Shown piece after piece: positions 25,482 through 34,976 of a stretch of DNA of 64,000 bases; the first letter of the stretch is position 1; each line of letters opens with the position of its first letter. The notes under the pieces are model-generated. The model saw only the letters and a program-made list of their open reading frames with translations, was not told where the DNA came from and made no database searches. The translations under genes were made by a program, and so were the position numbers. This DNA comes from Pseudomonadales bacterium (GTDB taxonomy: Bacteria > Pseudomonadota > Gammaproteobacteria > Pseudomonadales > Halieaceae). Where the stretch lies: NCBI GenBank assembly GCA_024234675.1, contig JACKNU010000002.1, forward strand, positions 124,001 to 188,000, read 5' to 3'.

Positions 25482-26217
25482 AGAGAGCAGCCAACTGCAC
25501 CACCTGGCGGCCCAGCTGGGGGACGAAGAGTTGCCACCCGGCTGGGAGCCGGTACACAGTTCAGCGTATACCCACGTTGCCTGCAATCCTGCCATGCAGG
25601 TGTTTTACAAGGAATTCCTGCCGCGCAGCCCGCTGGACAAGCTCAAGGCCTTGTTGCGCGGCAGCCGTGCCACCCGCGCCAGGCGACACAGCGATGCCCT
25701 GTTGCAGGCCGGCATCACCGCCCCCGCCAACCTGGCCTGGGGCAGGTTGAGCCGAGGCAGGGAATACCTTTTCTCCCGCGCCGTGGAGGGCGACGACGTG
25801 ACTTCCTGGCTGGTGGACCTGCTGCCCGCGGGCAAGGCCTGGGCCCGCGCCAACCGGCGCCAGTTGCTGGAATCCCTGGGCACGTTCATAGGCCGGGTGC
25901 ACGCCACCGGTTTTATCCACGGCGATTTGCGACCGGGCAATGTGCTGGCCCAGCACCGCGGCGAGCGCTTTCTGTTCGGCCTCATCGATAACGAGCGCAC
26001 CGTGCAGAAAACACCGCCCCCCGGGCGCATGCTGCTGCGCAACCTGATGCAGCTGAACATGTTGCCGCCGCAGGTGCTCAGCCGCAGCGACCGCATGCGC
26101 TTTTTCACCGCCTGGCACCGCCAGATGCGGGAGCTGGATGACATTGAGGCCAAACTGCTGGCCGCCGAGGCTTACAACTGGGCGATGCAACGCCTGTACG
26201 ACAAAGGCCAACTGTAA
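25465..26217 (+). CDS. LPS-kinase-like protein (InaA/WaaP superfamily)
   Basis: A 250-residue protein-kinase-like fold. A lysine in VFYKEFL (Lys49) can be the ATP lysine; IHGDLRPGNVL (His152, Asp154, Asn159) is the catalytic loop; LIDNERT (Asp175) replaces the DFG motif. All key residues are present, so an active sugar or lipid kinase is likely. The start at 25465 overlaps the membrane protein gene by 17 bases. The end is only six bases from the convergent kinase gene at 26224. The phosphorylated position (Kdo, heptose or other) is unknown. Confidence 0.78.
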   Translation: MKSSLEESSQLHHLAAQLGDEELPPGWEPVHSSAYTHVACNPAMQVFYKEFLPRSPLDKLKALLRGSRATRARRHSDALLQAGITAPANLAWGRLSRGREYLFSRAVEGDDVTSWLVDLLPAGKAWARANRRQLLESLGTFIGRVHATGFIHGDLRPGNVLAQHRGERFLFGLIDNERTVQKTPPPGRMLLRNLMQLNMLPPQVLSRSDRMRFFTAWHRQMRELDDIEAKLLAAEAYNWAMQRLYDKGQL

Positions 26218-26223
26218 GCCGGC

Positions 26224-27015
26224 CTATAACAGCGGCCGCGGTTGCAGGCAATACCTGCGCAGGTGACGCTCACGTATGGGCGGTAGCAGCCCCCGCAAGG
26301 GCGCCACAAGCTGCTCCCTGCTCCAGGGCCTGCCCGCCAGGTAGCTGGCCAGGAAGACTTCCAGTTGCTCCGCGCTGGCGCCCAGTTCCTCGGCATCGAT
26401 GATAAAACGCGCGAGATCGTGCAGTTGGCGCGCCGCGGGCAAGGCCGCCGGGAAGTGCGGCGCGCGCAGTTTGCGCACCCCCTCCAGATCGACGAAATAG
26501 TAGCCCGAGCCGCACCACAGCAGGTTACTCCACTTGCAATCACCGTGGGCGTAGCCCAGGGCGTGCAGCCCGGCCAGCACCTCGCCCGCCCTGGACATGA
26601 GCCCTTGGGCGTCCCCGGCGGCGGGCACCGCCAGCCACAGGGCCCTCAGGTCGGCGGCATCGGCCAGCGCCCCGGTGAGCAATACCATCCCCTCGGGCAC
26701 CAGCAGGCAGGCCCGCGGTTCGGGTACCGGCAGCGCGTCACGGGCCATCTGCAGGGCCGCATCGAAACTGTGTAGCCCCCGGCCATAGCCGAGGCGAAAG
26801 CCCAGTTTCTGCAAGGGTGATTTCGCCAGGTACAGTTTGAGGTAGCAGCCCTGCCCCGCGACTTCCAGCAGGCCCACACGGCTGAAGCTGTCGCTTTTCA
26901 GGATGCGTGTATGGCGCTCCATCCAGGCGGCGGTAGCCGCCGGGTCGGAGGCCATTGACTCCTGCAGGTGCGCGCCCCACTCGGGACCGCGCAGGATTTT
27001 TCCCGGACTAGCCAC
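26224..27015 (-). CDS. LPS-kinase-like protein (InaA/WapP-type)
   Basis: A 263-residue kinase-fold protein. Catalytic features are CYLKLYLAK (Lys60), AHGDCKWSNLLW (His157, Asp159, Asn164) and FVDLEGVRKL (Asp176). It starts inside the end of waaP (8-base overlap) and is the last gene of the waaF-C-G-P run, the position of the wapP-type kinases of pseudomonads. It probably phosphorylates an inner-core sugar; which one is an inference. Confidence 0.82.
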   Translation of the reverse strand: MASPGKILRGPEWGAHLQESMASDPAATAAWMERHTRILKSDSFSRVGLLEVAGQGCYLKLYLAKSPLQKLGFRLGYGRGLHSFDAALQMARDALPVPEPRACLLVPEGMVLLTGALADAADLRALWLAVPAAGDAQGLMSRAGEVLAGLHALGYAHGDCKWSNLLWCGSGYYFVDLEGVRKLRAPHFPAALPAARQLHDLARFIIDAEELGASAEQLEVFLASYLAGRPWSREQLVAPLRGLLPPIRERHLRRYCLQPRPLL

Positions 27016-27871
27016 GGCTCAGCCCCGGCACCCACCCGGCGGGAGCCCGGTCGCCATGGGTTTTGCGATAGAGCTGCAGGGCCTGGCGTGCCACCTGCTG
27101 CCACAGCTCGCGATCGGGCCCCAGGGCGCGGGCCAGGCCGCCGTCGCTGTAGTAGTGCATAAAGCGCCACAGGTCGCGACGCCTTAGGCCACAGTCCATG
27201 GCGGAAAAATACAGGCCGGCCAAATCCTTGATGCGCCAGCGCGGCGGCGTGTGGCGGCGCCATTGCGCCCGGTGCAGGTCGATGAGGTAGCAGCGCAGCC
27301 GCGCGTCCGCCAGGGTGGCCGGGTCAAGGTGGAAATGGCAGAGATAGAAATCCCGGTGGTTGATACCGGCGCCGTGCATGCGGCGGGCGCTGTCGGCCAG
27401 TTTGCGCAACAGGCGCAGGCGCACCCGGGGCGGCGGAGGGCTGTGCGCCCAGTCGCCACAGAAGTCCTCCAGGCTCACCGTGCCCACCAGGTCTTCGGTG
27501 ACGAGCACGGAATGCCTGGCCGCGGGATTGAGTCCCTGCCGCGCGTAAGCACTCACTGTCAGGGTATCCACCCCCAGCCGCTGCAATGCGCCGACAGCCC
27601 GGTACTCGTTGCTGGCCGAGACCACCGGCAGGCGCAGCTGCAACAGGTTTTTGCAGATTTCCCGCCAGCCGATGCCGCGGTGCAGCTTGAGGAAAAACGA
27701 GCGTCCCTGGAAGGCGAAGCGCAGGGTCACCCGCCCTTCTTTGCTGCGATAGACCTCGGCAGGGGATGCCGTCTCGGCTACTCGCTCTGCCCAGGCCAGC
27801 AATCCAGCGGCGTCACCCACCGCGGCCAGTTCGGCCACTGCCATCTCGGGAGCCAGGTAAAAGTCAGCCAT
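27008..27871 (-). CDS. waaP: LPS core heptose(I) kinase
   Basis: At 287 residues it fits WaaP/RfaP (about 265-285). The ATP lysine lies in SFFLKLHRGIGWREI (Lys62); the catalytic loop NHRDFYLCHFHLD (residues 171-183) and YLIDLHRAQWR (Asp198) are the WaaP signatures. It phosphorylates the first heptose of the inner core, which stabilises the outer membrane and is essential in Pseudomonas. It overlaps waaG upstream and the second kinase downstream by eight bases each. Confidence 0.93.
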   Translation of the reverse strand: MADFYLAPEMAVAELAAVGDAAGLLAWAERVAETASPAEVYRSKEGRVTLRFAFQGRSFFLKLHRGIGWREICKNLLQLRLPVVSASNEYRAVGALQRLGVDTLTVSAYARQGLNPAARHSVLVTEDLVGTVSLEDFCGDWAHSPPPPRVRLRLLRKLADSARRMHGAGINHRDFYLCHFHLDPATLADARLRCYLIDLHRAQWRRHTPPRWRIKDLAGLYFSAMDCGLRRRDLWRFMHYYSDGGLARALGPDRELWQQVARQALQLYRKTHGDRAPAGWVPGLSRG

Positions 27872-29009
27872 CGGCGTCCACCGCCTTGCGCTGCACCGCC
27901 TGTTCGATCAAGCCCGCCGCCGTGACATGCATGGAGTAGAGGTCCGCGCGGGCGGCGTAGGCCAGGCCGTTGTCGCGGCAGCGCTCGCGATACGCCGGGT
28001 CCAGCGCCTGCGTCAGCGCCGCATCGAACTCGGCCTCGCTGAAGGGCTGCGGCAGCACAGTGCCGGCTTCGGCGACGGCGATGTGATGCGCATAGCCGCA
28101 GACTCCGCTGACCACCACCGGCAGACCCGCCACCAGCGCCTCCAGCAGCACCATGCCGGCGGCCTCGCTGCGGGCCGGGTGAACCAGCAGGTCTGCGGCC
28201 AGCAGCAACTCGGGCACATCGTCGCGCCCCCCCAGGAACCGCACCTGCCGCGCCACTCCCCTGCGCCGCGCCAGCAGCCGAAAGGGCCGCTCGCGGTCCT
28301 GGCCGGCCACGAGCAGGCACATGCGCCGCTGGGGATGCTGTGCCTGCAGCCGGGCGAGGGCGGCAATGGCGCGATCCAGGCCCTTGGTTATAAAGCCCGA
28401 GCCCACCATTAGTAGTGTGTACTCACTATCGACAAGACCCATTTTCTCCCTGGTACGTTTACGAATAGCTGCGGCATCGGGTGGGGCCCGGCGGTCCGGG
28501 GATACACCCGGCGGCAGCAGGTGCATTCGCCGCGCCGGCGTGTGGTAGTAACACTCGAACTTGTGCTGCTCGGTCGCCGCAATCAGCAGGATTTCGGTGG
28601 CGGCCGCGGGTTCGAACACCGCCCGCTCCCAGGCAGAGAAGTGGCGGTAGCGGGGCGTCAGCCGGTACCACCAGGGACGGCCCTGGCGGGCCTTGTCGGC
28701 GAAGCAGGGATCAGCGGCGAAGTAGACGTCCAGGCCGGGCATCCTGTTGAAGCCGACTACCCCGTCTACCGGGTCCGCCGTCAGGTCTGCCTGCACCCAG
28801 CGCAGGAAGCGCCGGTTGCGCCCCACATTGGTGAGCGCGGTCACCGGCACCAGGCGCAGGTCGATGTCCGCCGGCTGCTCCCCCTGCCAGGCCAGGCAGT
28901 AAACCCGGCAGTGGTGGCCGCGGCGCTGCAACTCAGCGGCGATGCGGGCGAAATCCCGCTGTAAACCACCATAGGGAAAATACTTGTACAACAACAGCGC
29001 CAGGCGCAC
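27864..29009 (-). CDS. waaG: LPS core glucosyltransferase I-type glycosyltransferase (GT4)
   Basis: A 381-residue GT-B enzyme whose sequence matches WaaG: LLLYKYFPYGGLQRDFARIA at the N-terminus, GFNRMPGLDVYFAADPCF, and GSGFITKGLDRAI and EAAGMVLLEALVAGLPVV (EX7E) in the donor domain. The start is GTG 29009, two bases after the waaC stop; the longer frame upstream is antisense-type noise. In enterics WaaG adds the first outer-core glucose to heptose II; the sugar added here is not proven. The middle gene of the waaF-C-G-P operon. Confidence 0.9.
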   Translation of the reverse strand: MRLALLLYKYFPYGGLQRDFARIAAELQRRGHHCRVYCLAWQGEQPADIDLRLVPVTALTNVGRNRRFLRWVQADLTADPVDGVVGFNRMPGLDVYFAADPCFADKARQGRPWWYRLTPRYRHFSAWERAVFEPAAATEILLIAATEQHKFECYYHTPARRMHLLPPGVSPDRRAPPDAAAIRKRTREKMGLVDSEYTLLMVGSGFITKGLDRAIAALARLQAQHPQRRMCLLVAGQDRERPFRLLARRRGVARQVRFLGGRDDVPELLLAADLLVHPARSEAAGMVLLEALVAGLPVVVSGVCGYAHHIAVAEAGTVLPQPFSEAEFDAALTQALDPAYRERCRDNGLAYAARADLYSMHVTAAGLIEQAVQRKAVDADG

Positions 29010-29011
29010 GA

Positions 29012-30028
29012 TCAGGGTGCTCCCACGGGAGCCGGCAGCAGCCCTTGCAGCGCGCGCCACACCGTCGCGGGTGTGATGGCGGCCATCAGGGCAGCGGCAT
29101 CGCCGCCCTTGACGCCCCGCCCCATGGGAGACTGGATATGCACCTGGTTGCGACCATAGGCGCCCACCAGACTGGTGCTGGTGGGTCCGTACAGCGATAC
29201 CGTGGGCACATCCAGGGCGGCAGCCAGGTGCCCCAGGCCCGTATCGACCGCCACGACCGCCGGGACCTGGCGCAGCATACCGGCCAACCCGGTCAGGGAC
29301 TGGCGGGGCAGCACCCGCGCGCTGCTGCAGCGCGCCGCGATGCGCAGCGCGCGCTGCCGCTCGGCCTCGCTGCCCCAGGGCAGCCACTGGCAATAGCCGG
29401 CGGCACCCGACAACTCCGCCAGCGCCACCCAGTGATCCTCCGGCCAGAGTTTTTCGTCCCTGGCGGTACCGTGGAAAAATAATAGGCCGGGCGCCAGCGG
29501 TTCAGCGGCGGCGGTGCCAGCGGCTGATTCGACCAGCAGGCCGTAATCGCCCCTGGTATGAGGCGGCGCATAATGCAGCCCCCGGGAAAACAACAGGCGC
29601 GTGCGCTCCACCGCGTGCATGTCCCGGGGGACGGCGACAGGGTGGTCATAGGCCAGGGCGGCGAGCCCCTCCCGCGCCGAGCGCCTGTCCATGCCATAGC
29701 TCGGGGCCGCTACCTGGCGGCAGATAAAGGCGCTCTTCAACAAGCCCTGGGCGTCGATCACGGCATCGTAATCCCGGGCCCGCAGTTGCGCCCGCGCCCG
29801 ACCCCACTCGCGTCGGGTGGCGGCGCGCAGCAGCTGGCGACGCCAGCGCCGCAAGGCGACGGGGATGACGTTATCCACGGCCGAGTGCCAGCCGGGGATC
29901 TCGGCGAACGCCTCCTCAACGACCCAGTCGAAGCAGACCCCGGGCAGGGCCTGTCGGGCGTCCGTGAGGGCCGGCAGGGTATGAATGACATCGCCCAGGG
30001 ACGACATCTTTACCACCAGCACCCTCAT
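29012..30028 (-). CDS. waaC: LPS heptosyltransferase I
   Basis: A 338-residue GT9 enzyme beginning MRVLVVKMSSLGDVIHTLPAL, the WaaC N-terminus. Other features are DAQGLLKSAFI, LFFHGTARDEKLWP and VDTGLGHLAAALDVPTVSLY (donor binding). It adds the first heptose to Kdo. Its ATG overlaps the waaF stop (ATGA, 30025-30028), so translation is coupled; the in-frame extension to 30145 overlaps waaF and is rejected. Confidence 0.95.
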   Translation of the reverse strand: MRVLVVKMSSLGDVIHTLPALTDARQALPGVCFDWVVEEAFAEIPGWHSAVDNVIPVALRRWRRQLLRAATRREWGRARAQLRARDYDAVIDAQGLLKSAFICRQVAAPSYGMDRRSAREGLAALAYDHPVAVPRDMHAVERTRLLFSRGLHYAPPHTRGDYGLLVESAAGTAAAEPLAPGLLFFHGTARDEKLWPEDHWVALAELSGAAGYCQWLPWGSEAERQRALRIAARCSSARVLPRQSLTGLAGMLRQVPAVVAVDTGLGHLAAALDVPTVSLYGPTSTSLVGAYGRNQVHIQSPMGRGVKGGDAAALMAAITPATVWRALQGLLPAPVGAP

Positions 30029-31068
30029 CCGTGCCTGTCCCCCGCCAGCAGCTGCTCCAGGCTGGCTAACACCTTGCCGGCGGGCAGCTCCACCATGCAG
30101 CGGTGATGTCCCAGGGGGCATTCGCGCTGGAAACAGGGGGCGCACTCGATGTCACTCACCAGCACCGCGGCGTTGTCATTGAGGGGTGGGGTGAAGCCGG
30201 GTGATGTGGCGCCGTATACCACCACCAGCGGCCGGGCCAGCGCCGCGGCGATATGCATCAGGCCGGAGTCATTACTCACTACCGCGGCGGCCAGCGACAG
30301 CAGGTCTACCGCTTCCGCCAGCCGGGTGCGCCCCGCCAGGTCGAAACAGTCCGGGTGGTCGCCACAGAACGTGCTGATAGCAGCGGTGACTTTGGCATCG
30401 TTGACGGAGCCGAACAGCGCCACCTGCCAGTTCCGCCGCAGGTAGTGCAGGGCGAGCTCGGCGTAATGGGCGGCGGGCCAGCGCTTGGCGCCGCCGAACT
30501 CGGCTCCCGGGCACAGTGCCAGCAGGGGCCGGTCCGCCGCCAGCCCCATGGCCTGGCGGCAGTGCCGGGCCTGGTCGGGATCCACCACCAGGCGGGGCGC
30601 CGGGAGCCGCGCGGGCAGGGCTTCGTTCGGCGCCGCGCCGAGGGCGGCAAAGCGCTGCACCATCAGCGGCAGGGCCTGCTCGTCCAACAGGCGCATATCG
30701 TTGAGCAGGCCGTAGCGCATTTCGCCGCGCCAACCGGTGCGCCGCGCAATGCCGGCGAACCATGGCACCAGTGCCGACTTCAGTGAGTTGGGCAGGAGGA
30801 TGGCCTGGTCGTAGTGTTGCGAACGGAGCTCGCGGCCCAGGCGCCAGCGACGGGCCAGCCCCAGTTCGCCGTGGCCCAGGGGCATGGGAATGGCGCGCCG
30901 CACTTCCGGCATGCGCGCCAGCAACGGCTCGCTCCAGGCGGGGGCGAGCACATCTATGCTGAGGCCGGGACGGGTTTCCTGCAATCGGCGGTAGAGGACC
31001 TGGGACATGACCATGTCGCCGACCCAGGAGGGACCGACTACCAGCACCTGTTCTCCGCTGCCGGTCAC
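30025..31068 (-). CDS. waaF: LPS heptosyltransferase II
   Basis: A 347-residue GT9 enzyme: VVGPSWVGDMVMSQVLYRRL at the N-terminus, LLPNSLKSALVPW, LALCPGAEFGGAKRWP and SNDSGLMHIAAALARPLVVVYG in the ADP-heptose-binding half. It adds the second heptose. First gene of the waaF-waaC-waaG-waaP-kinase run, all linked by overlaps or gaps of at most two bases. It follows ilvE by 45 bases. Confidence 0.95.
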   Translation of the reverse strand: MTGSGEQVLVVGPSWVGDMVMSQVLYRRLQETRPGLSIDVLAPAWSEPLLARMPEVRRAIPMPLGHGELGLARRWRLGRELRSQHYDQAILLPNSLKSALVPWFAGIARRTGWRGEMRYGLLNDMRLLDEQALPLMVQRFAALGAAPNEALPARLPAPRLVVDPDQARHCRQAMGLAADRPLLALCPGAEFGGAKRWPAAHYAELALHYLRRNWQVALFGSVNDAKVTAAISTFCGDHPDCFDLAGRTRLAEAVDLLSLAAAVVSNDSGLMHIAAALARPLVVVYGATSPGFTPPLNDNAAVLVSDIECAPCFQRECPLGHHRCMVELPAGKVLASLEQLLAGDRHG

Positions 31069-31113
31069 CGGGGCGAGCTCAACACCGCCCGCGGTGACTG
31101 CGGGTTGCTGCCC

Positions 31114-32040
31114 TCAGGCCACCGGCTCCAGCCATTGGCTGTTCTCGCTCCGCTTGCCGCGCACCGTATCGAAATACATCCCCTGCAGCTTCTCCGTAAG
31201 GGGGCCGCGACTGCCGCTGCCGATGGTGCGGCCGTCCAGTTCGCGAATCGGCACCACCTCCGCGGCGGTGCCGGTAAAGAAGGCCTCGTCACAGATATAC
31301 ACCTCGTCGCGGGTGATGCGCTTTTCGTGAATGGTATACCCCAGCTCTTCCGCCAGGGTAAAGATAGTGGCCCGGGTGATACCGTCCAGGCAGGAGGTCA
31401 GTTCGGGGGTATAGATCCTGTCATCGCGGATGATAAACACGTTCTCCCCGCTGCCCTCGGCAACATAGCCCTCGTTGTCCAGCAATAGCGCCTCCTCGGC
31501 GCCGCTGTCCAGGGCCTCCCGCAGGGCCAGCATGGAGTTGATGTAATTGCCGTTGGCCTTGGCCTTGCACATGGAAATGTTGACGTGATGGCGGGTGAAG
31601 GAGGAGGTGCGCACCTTGATACCGCGATCGCGCGCCTCCGGATCCATGTAGGAGGGCCACTCCCAGGCGGCAACCATCACGTGGGTCTGGATATTGTCGG
31701 CCCGCAAACCCATGCCCTCAGAGCCGTAAAAACACATGGGGCGCAGATAGCCCTCTACCAGGCCGTTTTCCCGGACCACATCCTTTTGCGCCTGGTTCAG
31801 GGTGGCCCTGTCGAAGGGCATGGGCATCTTCAGGATATGGGCCGAGTTGAACAGGCGGTCGGTGTGTTCCTTGAGACGGAAAATACAGGTGCCGCGGTCC
31901 GGCGTGTTATAGGCCCGCACGCCCTCAAACACCCCCAGCCCATAGTGAAAGGTATGAGTCAGCACATGAACTTTCGCCTCGCGCCAGGGCACCATTTCTC
32001 CATCGATCCAGATAACACCGTCGCGATCGGCCAAACTCAT
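31114..32040 (-). CDS. ilvE: branched-chain amino acid aminotransferase
   Basis: A 308-residue class IV PLP aminotransferase. WIDGEMVPWREAKVHVLTHTFHYG is the N-terminal family signature (shown here in part), RTSSFTRHH and CKAKANGNYINSMLA include the PLP lysine, and EGSGENVFIIRD and GITRATI complete the pattern. It interconverts branched-chain keto acids and amino acids. An SD (AGGAG) precedes the ATG; the glnE stop is four bases upstream, so glnE-ilvE are likely cotranscribed, as in pseudomonads. Confidence 0.95.
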   Translation of the reverse strand: MSLADRDGVIWIDGEMVPWREAKVHVLTHTFHYGLGVFEGVRAYNTPDRGTCIFRLKEHTDRLFNSAHILKMPMPFDRATLNQAQKDVVRENGLVEGYLRPMCFYGSEGMGLRADNIQTHVMVAAWEWPSYMDPEARDRGIKVRTSSFTRHHVNISMCKAKANGNYINSMLALREALDSGAEEALLLDNEGYVAEGSGENVFIIRDDRIYTPELTSCLDGITRATIFTLAEELGYTIHEKRITRDEVYICDEAFFTGTAAEVVPIRELDGRTIGSGSRGPLTEKLQGMYFDTVRGKRSENSQWLEPVA

Positions 32041-32044
32041 CTCA

Positions 32045-34945
32045 CTACTCCTGCTCTTTTGTGGCTACTTCAATAGGATAGGGTGCAAACAGCTGCTGCC
32101 ACTTGGCACTGACTGCCGCCCGCAATGCGGCAAAACGCTCCGCCGGCACGACGCCCGGTTGTTGCTGCAAGGAAAGTTGATGGGCAGCGGACCGATAGGC
32201 GATGTAAGCCTCGGTGAGCGCATCGCACTCGGACTGCTCGAATAAGCCTTCCCGGCCCAGGGTCTCCAGGATGCGCACATTGTCAGACCACCGCGCCAGC
32301 CCCGGAACGCGGTGAGACCACGCCAAGACCGCGTATTGCACCATAAATTCAATATCCACGATACCACCGGCGCCCTGTTTTAGGTGAAATTCCCCCTCTT
32401 TGGCCTTGCCCGGCGGTAGCAAGTGCTCACGCATCCTGTTGCGCATCTGCTGCACCTCCCGTGCCAGTTCCGCGCTGTCACGGCTGCGGCAAAGGATGCT
32501 GGAGCGCACTGCTTCCACCTGCTCGGCCACGGACGCATCCCCGGCCACGAAGCGCGCCCGCACCAGCGCCTGGTGCTCCCAGGTCCAGGCGGACTCCCGC
32601 TGGTAGGCGGCGAAGCCCCGCACCGAGGGTACCAGCATGCCGGAGTTGCCCGAGGGGCGCAGCCGCATATCCACCTCGTACAGCTGGCCCATGGTCATGC
32701 GGGTATCCAGGATATGGATCATGCGCTGGCCCAGGCGGGTGTAAAAGACGGAGTTGTCGATACTGCGCGGGCCGCTGGTAACACCCTGCTCGGCGCCGTC
32801 CGAGACAAATACCAGGTCCAGGTCGGAGCTGTAGCCAAGCTCTATGCCGCCTAGCTTGCCGTAGCCGAATACCGCGAAACCGTAGCCCGTGCTATCGCGC
32901 TGGGGCTCCCCGTATTTTTTCACCAGGTCCGCCCAGGCCACCGCCAGTACCTGCTCCAGGATAACCTCGGCAATCCAGGTCAGTTTGTCGCTCACCTGCA
33001 TCAGCGGCAGGCGCCCGGACAACTCGCTGGCCGCCACCCGCAGCACGTGGGAGGCCTTGAAATAGCGTAGCGCGTCCATCTGCGCCTCCAGGTCGTCCAG
33101 CGCCAGCCGGGAGACCTCCTGGCGCAGCTCACGCTGCAGCTCGCTCTTGTCGGGCGCGGTGTACAGGCTGGCCCGGTTGAGCAGCTCGTCCAGCAGCACC
33201 GGGTGCCGCGCCAACTGCTCGGCTATCCAGGGACTGGCGGCACACAGCACCACCAGTTCATCCAGCGCCTGGGGGTTTTCCAGCAGCAGCACCAGGTAGG
33301 CGCTGCGCCGCACCACCGCCATTACCAGCGGCAGGATCCGCTGCAGGGCCAGATCCGGGTTCTCCACCTCGGCACAGGCACGCAGCAGTTGCGGCATGAA
33401 CTGCTCCAGGCGCTCGCGGCCCGCCACCTGCAGGGTTACGACCCGCGGGTTGTCCTGCAGGGCTTGCAGCGCCTCCAGGCTCGCCCCGACGTCGCGATAG
33501 CCCAGCGTGCCCAGGGTGGCGGCGGACAGGCCGTCTCCCCACAGGGGCAGGTCATCCTCGCCCTCGGCCTCTTCACCTTGCCCGGGGTCGGCGATCAGGT
33601 TGGTAAAGTGGGCCGATACCCGCCGGCGATGCGCCTGCAGCACTTCCAGGTAAGACTCCCAGTCAGCGCAGCCCATCACCGTGGCCATGGCCAGTCGTGC
33701 GCAGGGCTCCACCGGCAGCTCCTGGGTCTGCCTGTCCTGGTAACCCTGGATGGCGTGTTCACTGTCGCGCAGGAACAGGTAGGCCGCGGTGAGTTCCGCC
33801 ACCGCCTCCACGGGCAGGCAACCCAGTTCCCCGCACTCCTGCAGCACCGCCAGCAGTTCGCGCTGTTGCAGGCCGAGGTCGCGCCCTCCCCGGATCAACT
33901 GGAAGCACTGGGCGATGAATTCCACCTCGCGGATACCGCCGTGTCCCAGCTTGACGTTGTCTTCCAGCCCGCGCCGGCGCACCTCGCTGGTGATCATCTG
34001 CTTCATGCCGCGCAGGCTCTCGATGACCCCGAAATCCACGTAGCGGCGAAACACGAAAGGTCGCAGGGCGGCCATCAGTTCCGCAATGCTGTGCTGCGTA
34101 CCGGTAACCGCGCGCGCCTTGATCAGGGCGTAGCGCTCCCAGTCCCGCCCCTGGTCCTGGTAGTACTCTTCCAGGGCGGTGAAATTGTGCACCAGGGCAC
34201 CGCTCTCACCGTAGGGCCGCAGGCGCATGTCCACACGGAACACGAAACCTTCCACGGTCACCTCGTCCAGGGCCTTGATCACCGCCCGGCCCACCCGGGT
34301 GAAGAACTCCTCGTTGCTCAGGGATTTGTGCTCGCCATCGGTCTCACCCGCCTCCGGGAAGGCGAAGATCAGGTCTATGTCCGAGGACACATTGAGCTCG
34401 CGCGCCCCCAGCTTGCCCATGGCCAGCACGATCAGTTCCTGGCGCTCACCGCTGATCCGACCCCGGGGCACGCCGAAACGCCGCTCCAGTTCCGCCTGGC
34501 TGGAAGCGAGCGCCTGGGCGATGCAGGCCTCCGCCAGCAGCGAGGTGTCGCGCACGGTCTCCCGGGTGTCCGCCAGGCGGCAGAAATCGCGCCAGACGAT
34601 GCGCAACATGTGGCGCTGGCGATAGCGCCGCAACACCACCCCCAGCTCGGCGCCCGCCACTGCCATCTGCTGTTGCAGGTCATCGCGAAAGCTGTGCTCC
34701 GGCAGGGTCCGCCACAGCGTCCCACCCTCCAGCAAATCCAGCAGCAAGGCGGGTTGGCGGCGCGCCAGCTCCGCCACAAAGGGACTGCAGGCGAGCACCC
34801 GCGGCAATTGCAGCCGGGCCTCGCCATCGGCCGCGGCCGCCAGGCGGTCGGCCAGGGGTGGCTGCGCCCGTTCAAGAATATTGTCCCAGGCGACGGATGC
34901 GGCCTCGGCCAGGGCAACGGGCAGGGTTGGGATATCAGCTGTCAT
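32045..34945 (-). CDS. glnE: glutamine synthetase adenylyltransferase / adenylyl-removing enzyme
   Basis: A 966-residue bifunctional enzyme with two nucleotidyltransferase domains. The N-terminal removase domain has VSSDIDLIFAFPEAGET and VFRVDMRLRPYGESG; the C-terminal transferase domain has LGYSSDLDLVFVSD and YEVDMRLRPSGNSGMLV. The linker domain between them is of normal length. It tunes glutamine synthetase by adenylylation in answer to PII and glutamine. It starts with ATG 34945, 31 bases after the GspE-like gene on the same strand. Confidence 0.97.
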   Translation of the reverse strand: MTADIPTLPVALAEAASVAWDNILERAQPPLADRLAAAADGEARLQLPRVLACSPFVAELARRQPALLLDLLEGGTLWRTLPEHSFRDDLQQQMAVAGAELGVVLRRYRQRHMLRIVWRDFCRLADTRETVRDTSLLAEACIAQALASSQAELERRFGVPRGRISGERQELIVLAMGKLGARELNVSSDIDLIFAFPEAGETDGEHKSLSNEEFFTRVGRAVIKALDEVTVEGFVFRVDMRLRPYGESGALVHNFTALEEYYQDQGRDWERYALIKARAVTGTQHSIAELMAALRPFVFRRYVDFGVIESLRGMKQMITSEVRRRGLEDNVKLGHGGIREVEFIAQCFQLIRGGRDLGLQQRELLAVLQECGELGCLPVEAVAELTAAYLFLRDSEHAIQGYQDRQTQELPVEPCARLAMATVMGCADWESYLEVLQAHRRRVSAHFTNLIADPGQGEEAEGEDDLPLWGDGLSAATLGTLGYRDVGASLEALQALQDNPRVVTLQVAGRERLEQFMPQLLRACAEVENPDLALQRILPLVMAVVRRSAYLVLLLENPQALDELVVLCAASPWIAEQLARHPVLLDELLNRASLYTAPDKSELQRELRQEVSRLALDDLEAQMDALRYFKASHVLRVAASELSGRLPLMQVSDKLTWIAEVILEQVLAVAWADLVKKYGEPQRDSTGYGFAVFGYGKLGGIELGYSSDLDLVFVSDGAEQGVTSGPRSIDNSVFYTRLGQRMIHILDTRMTMGQLYEVDMRLRPSGNSGMLVPSVRGFAAYQRESAWTWEHQALVRARFVAGDASVAEQVEAVRSSILCRSRDSAELAREVQQMRNRMREHLLPPGKAKEGEFHLKQGAGGIVDIEFMVQYAVLAWSHRVPGLARWSDNVRILETLGREGLFEQSECDALTEAYIAYRSAAHQLSLQQQPGVVPAERFAALRAAVSAKWQQLFAPYPIEVATKEQE

Positions 34946-34976
34946 AGGAACTCTGTGCTGTTGAAAATTGCGGGCT

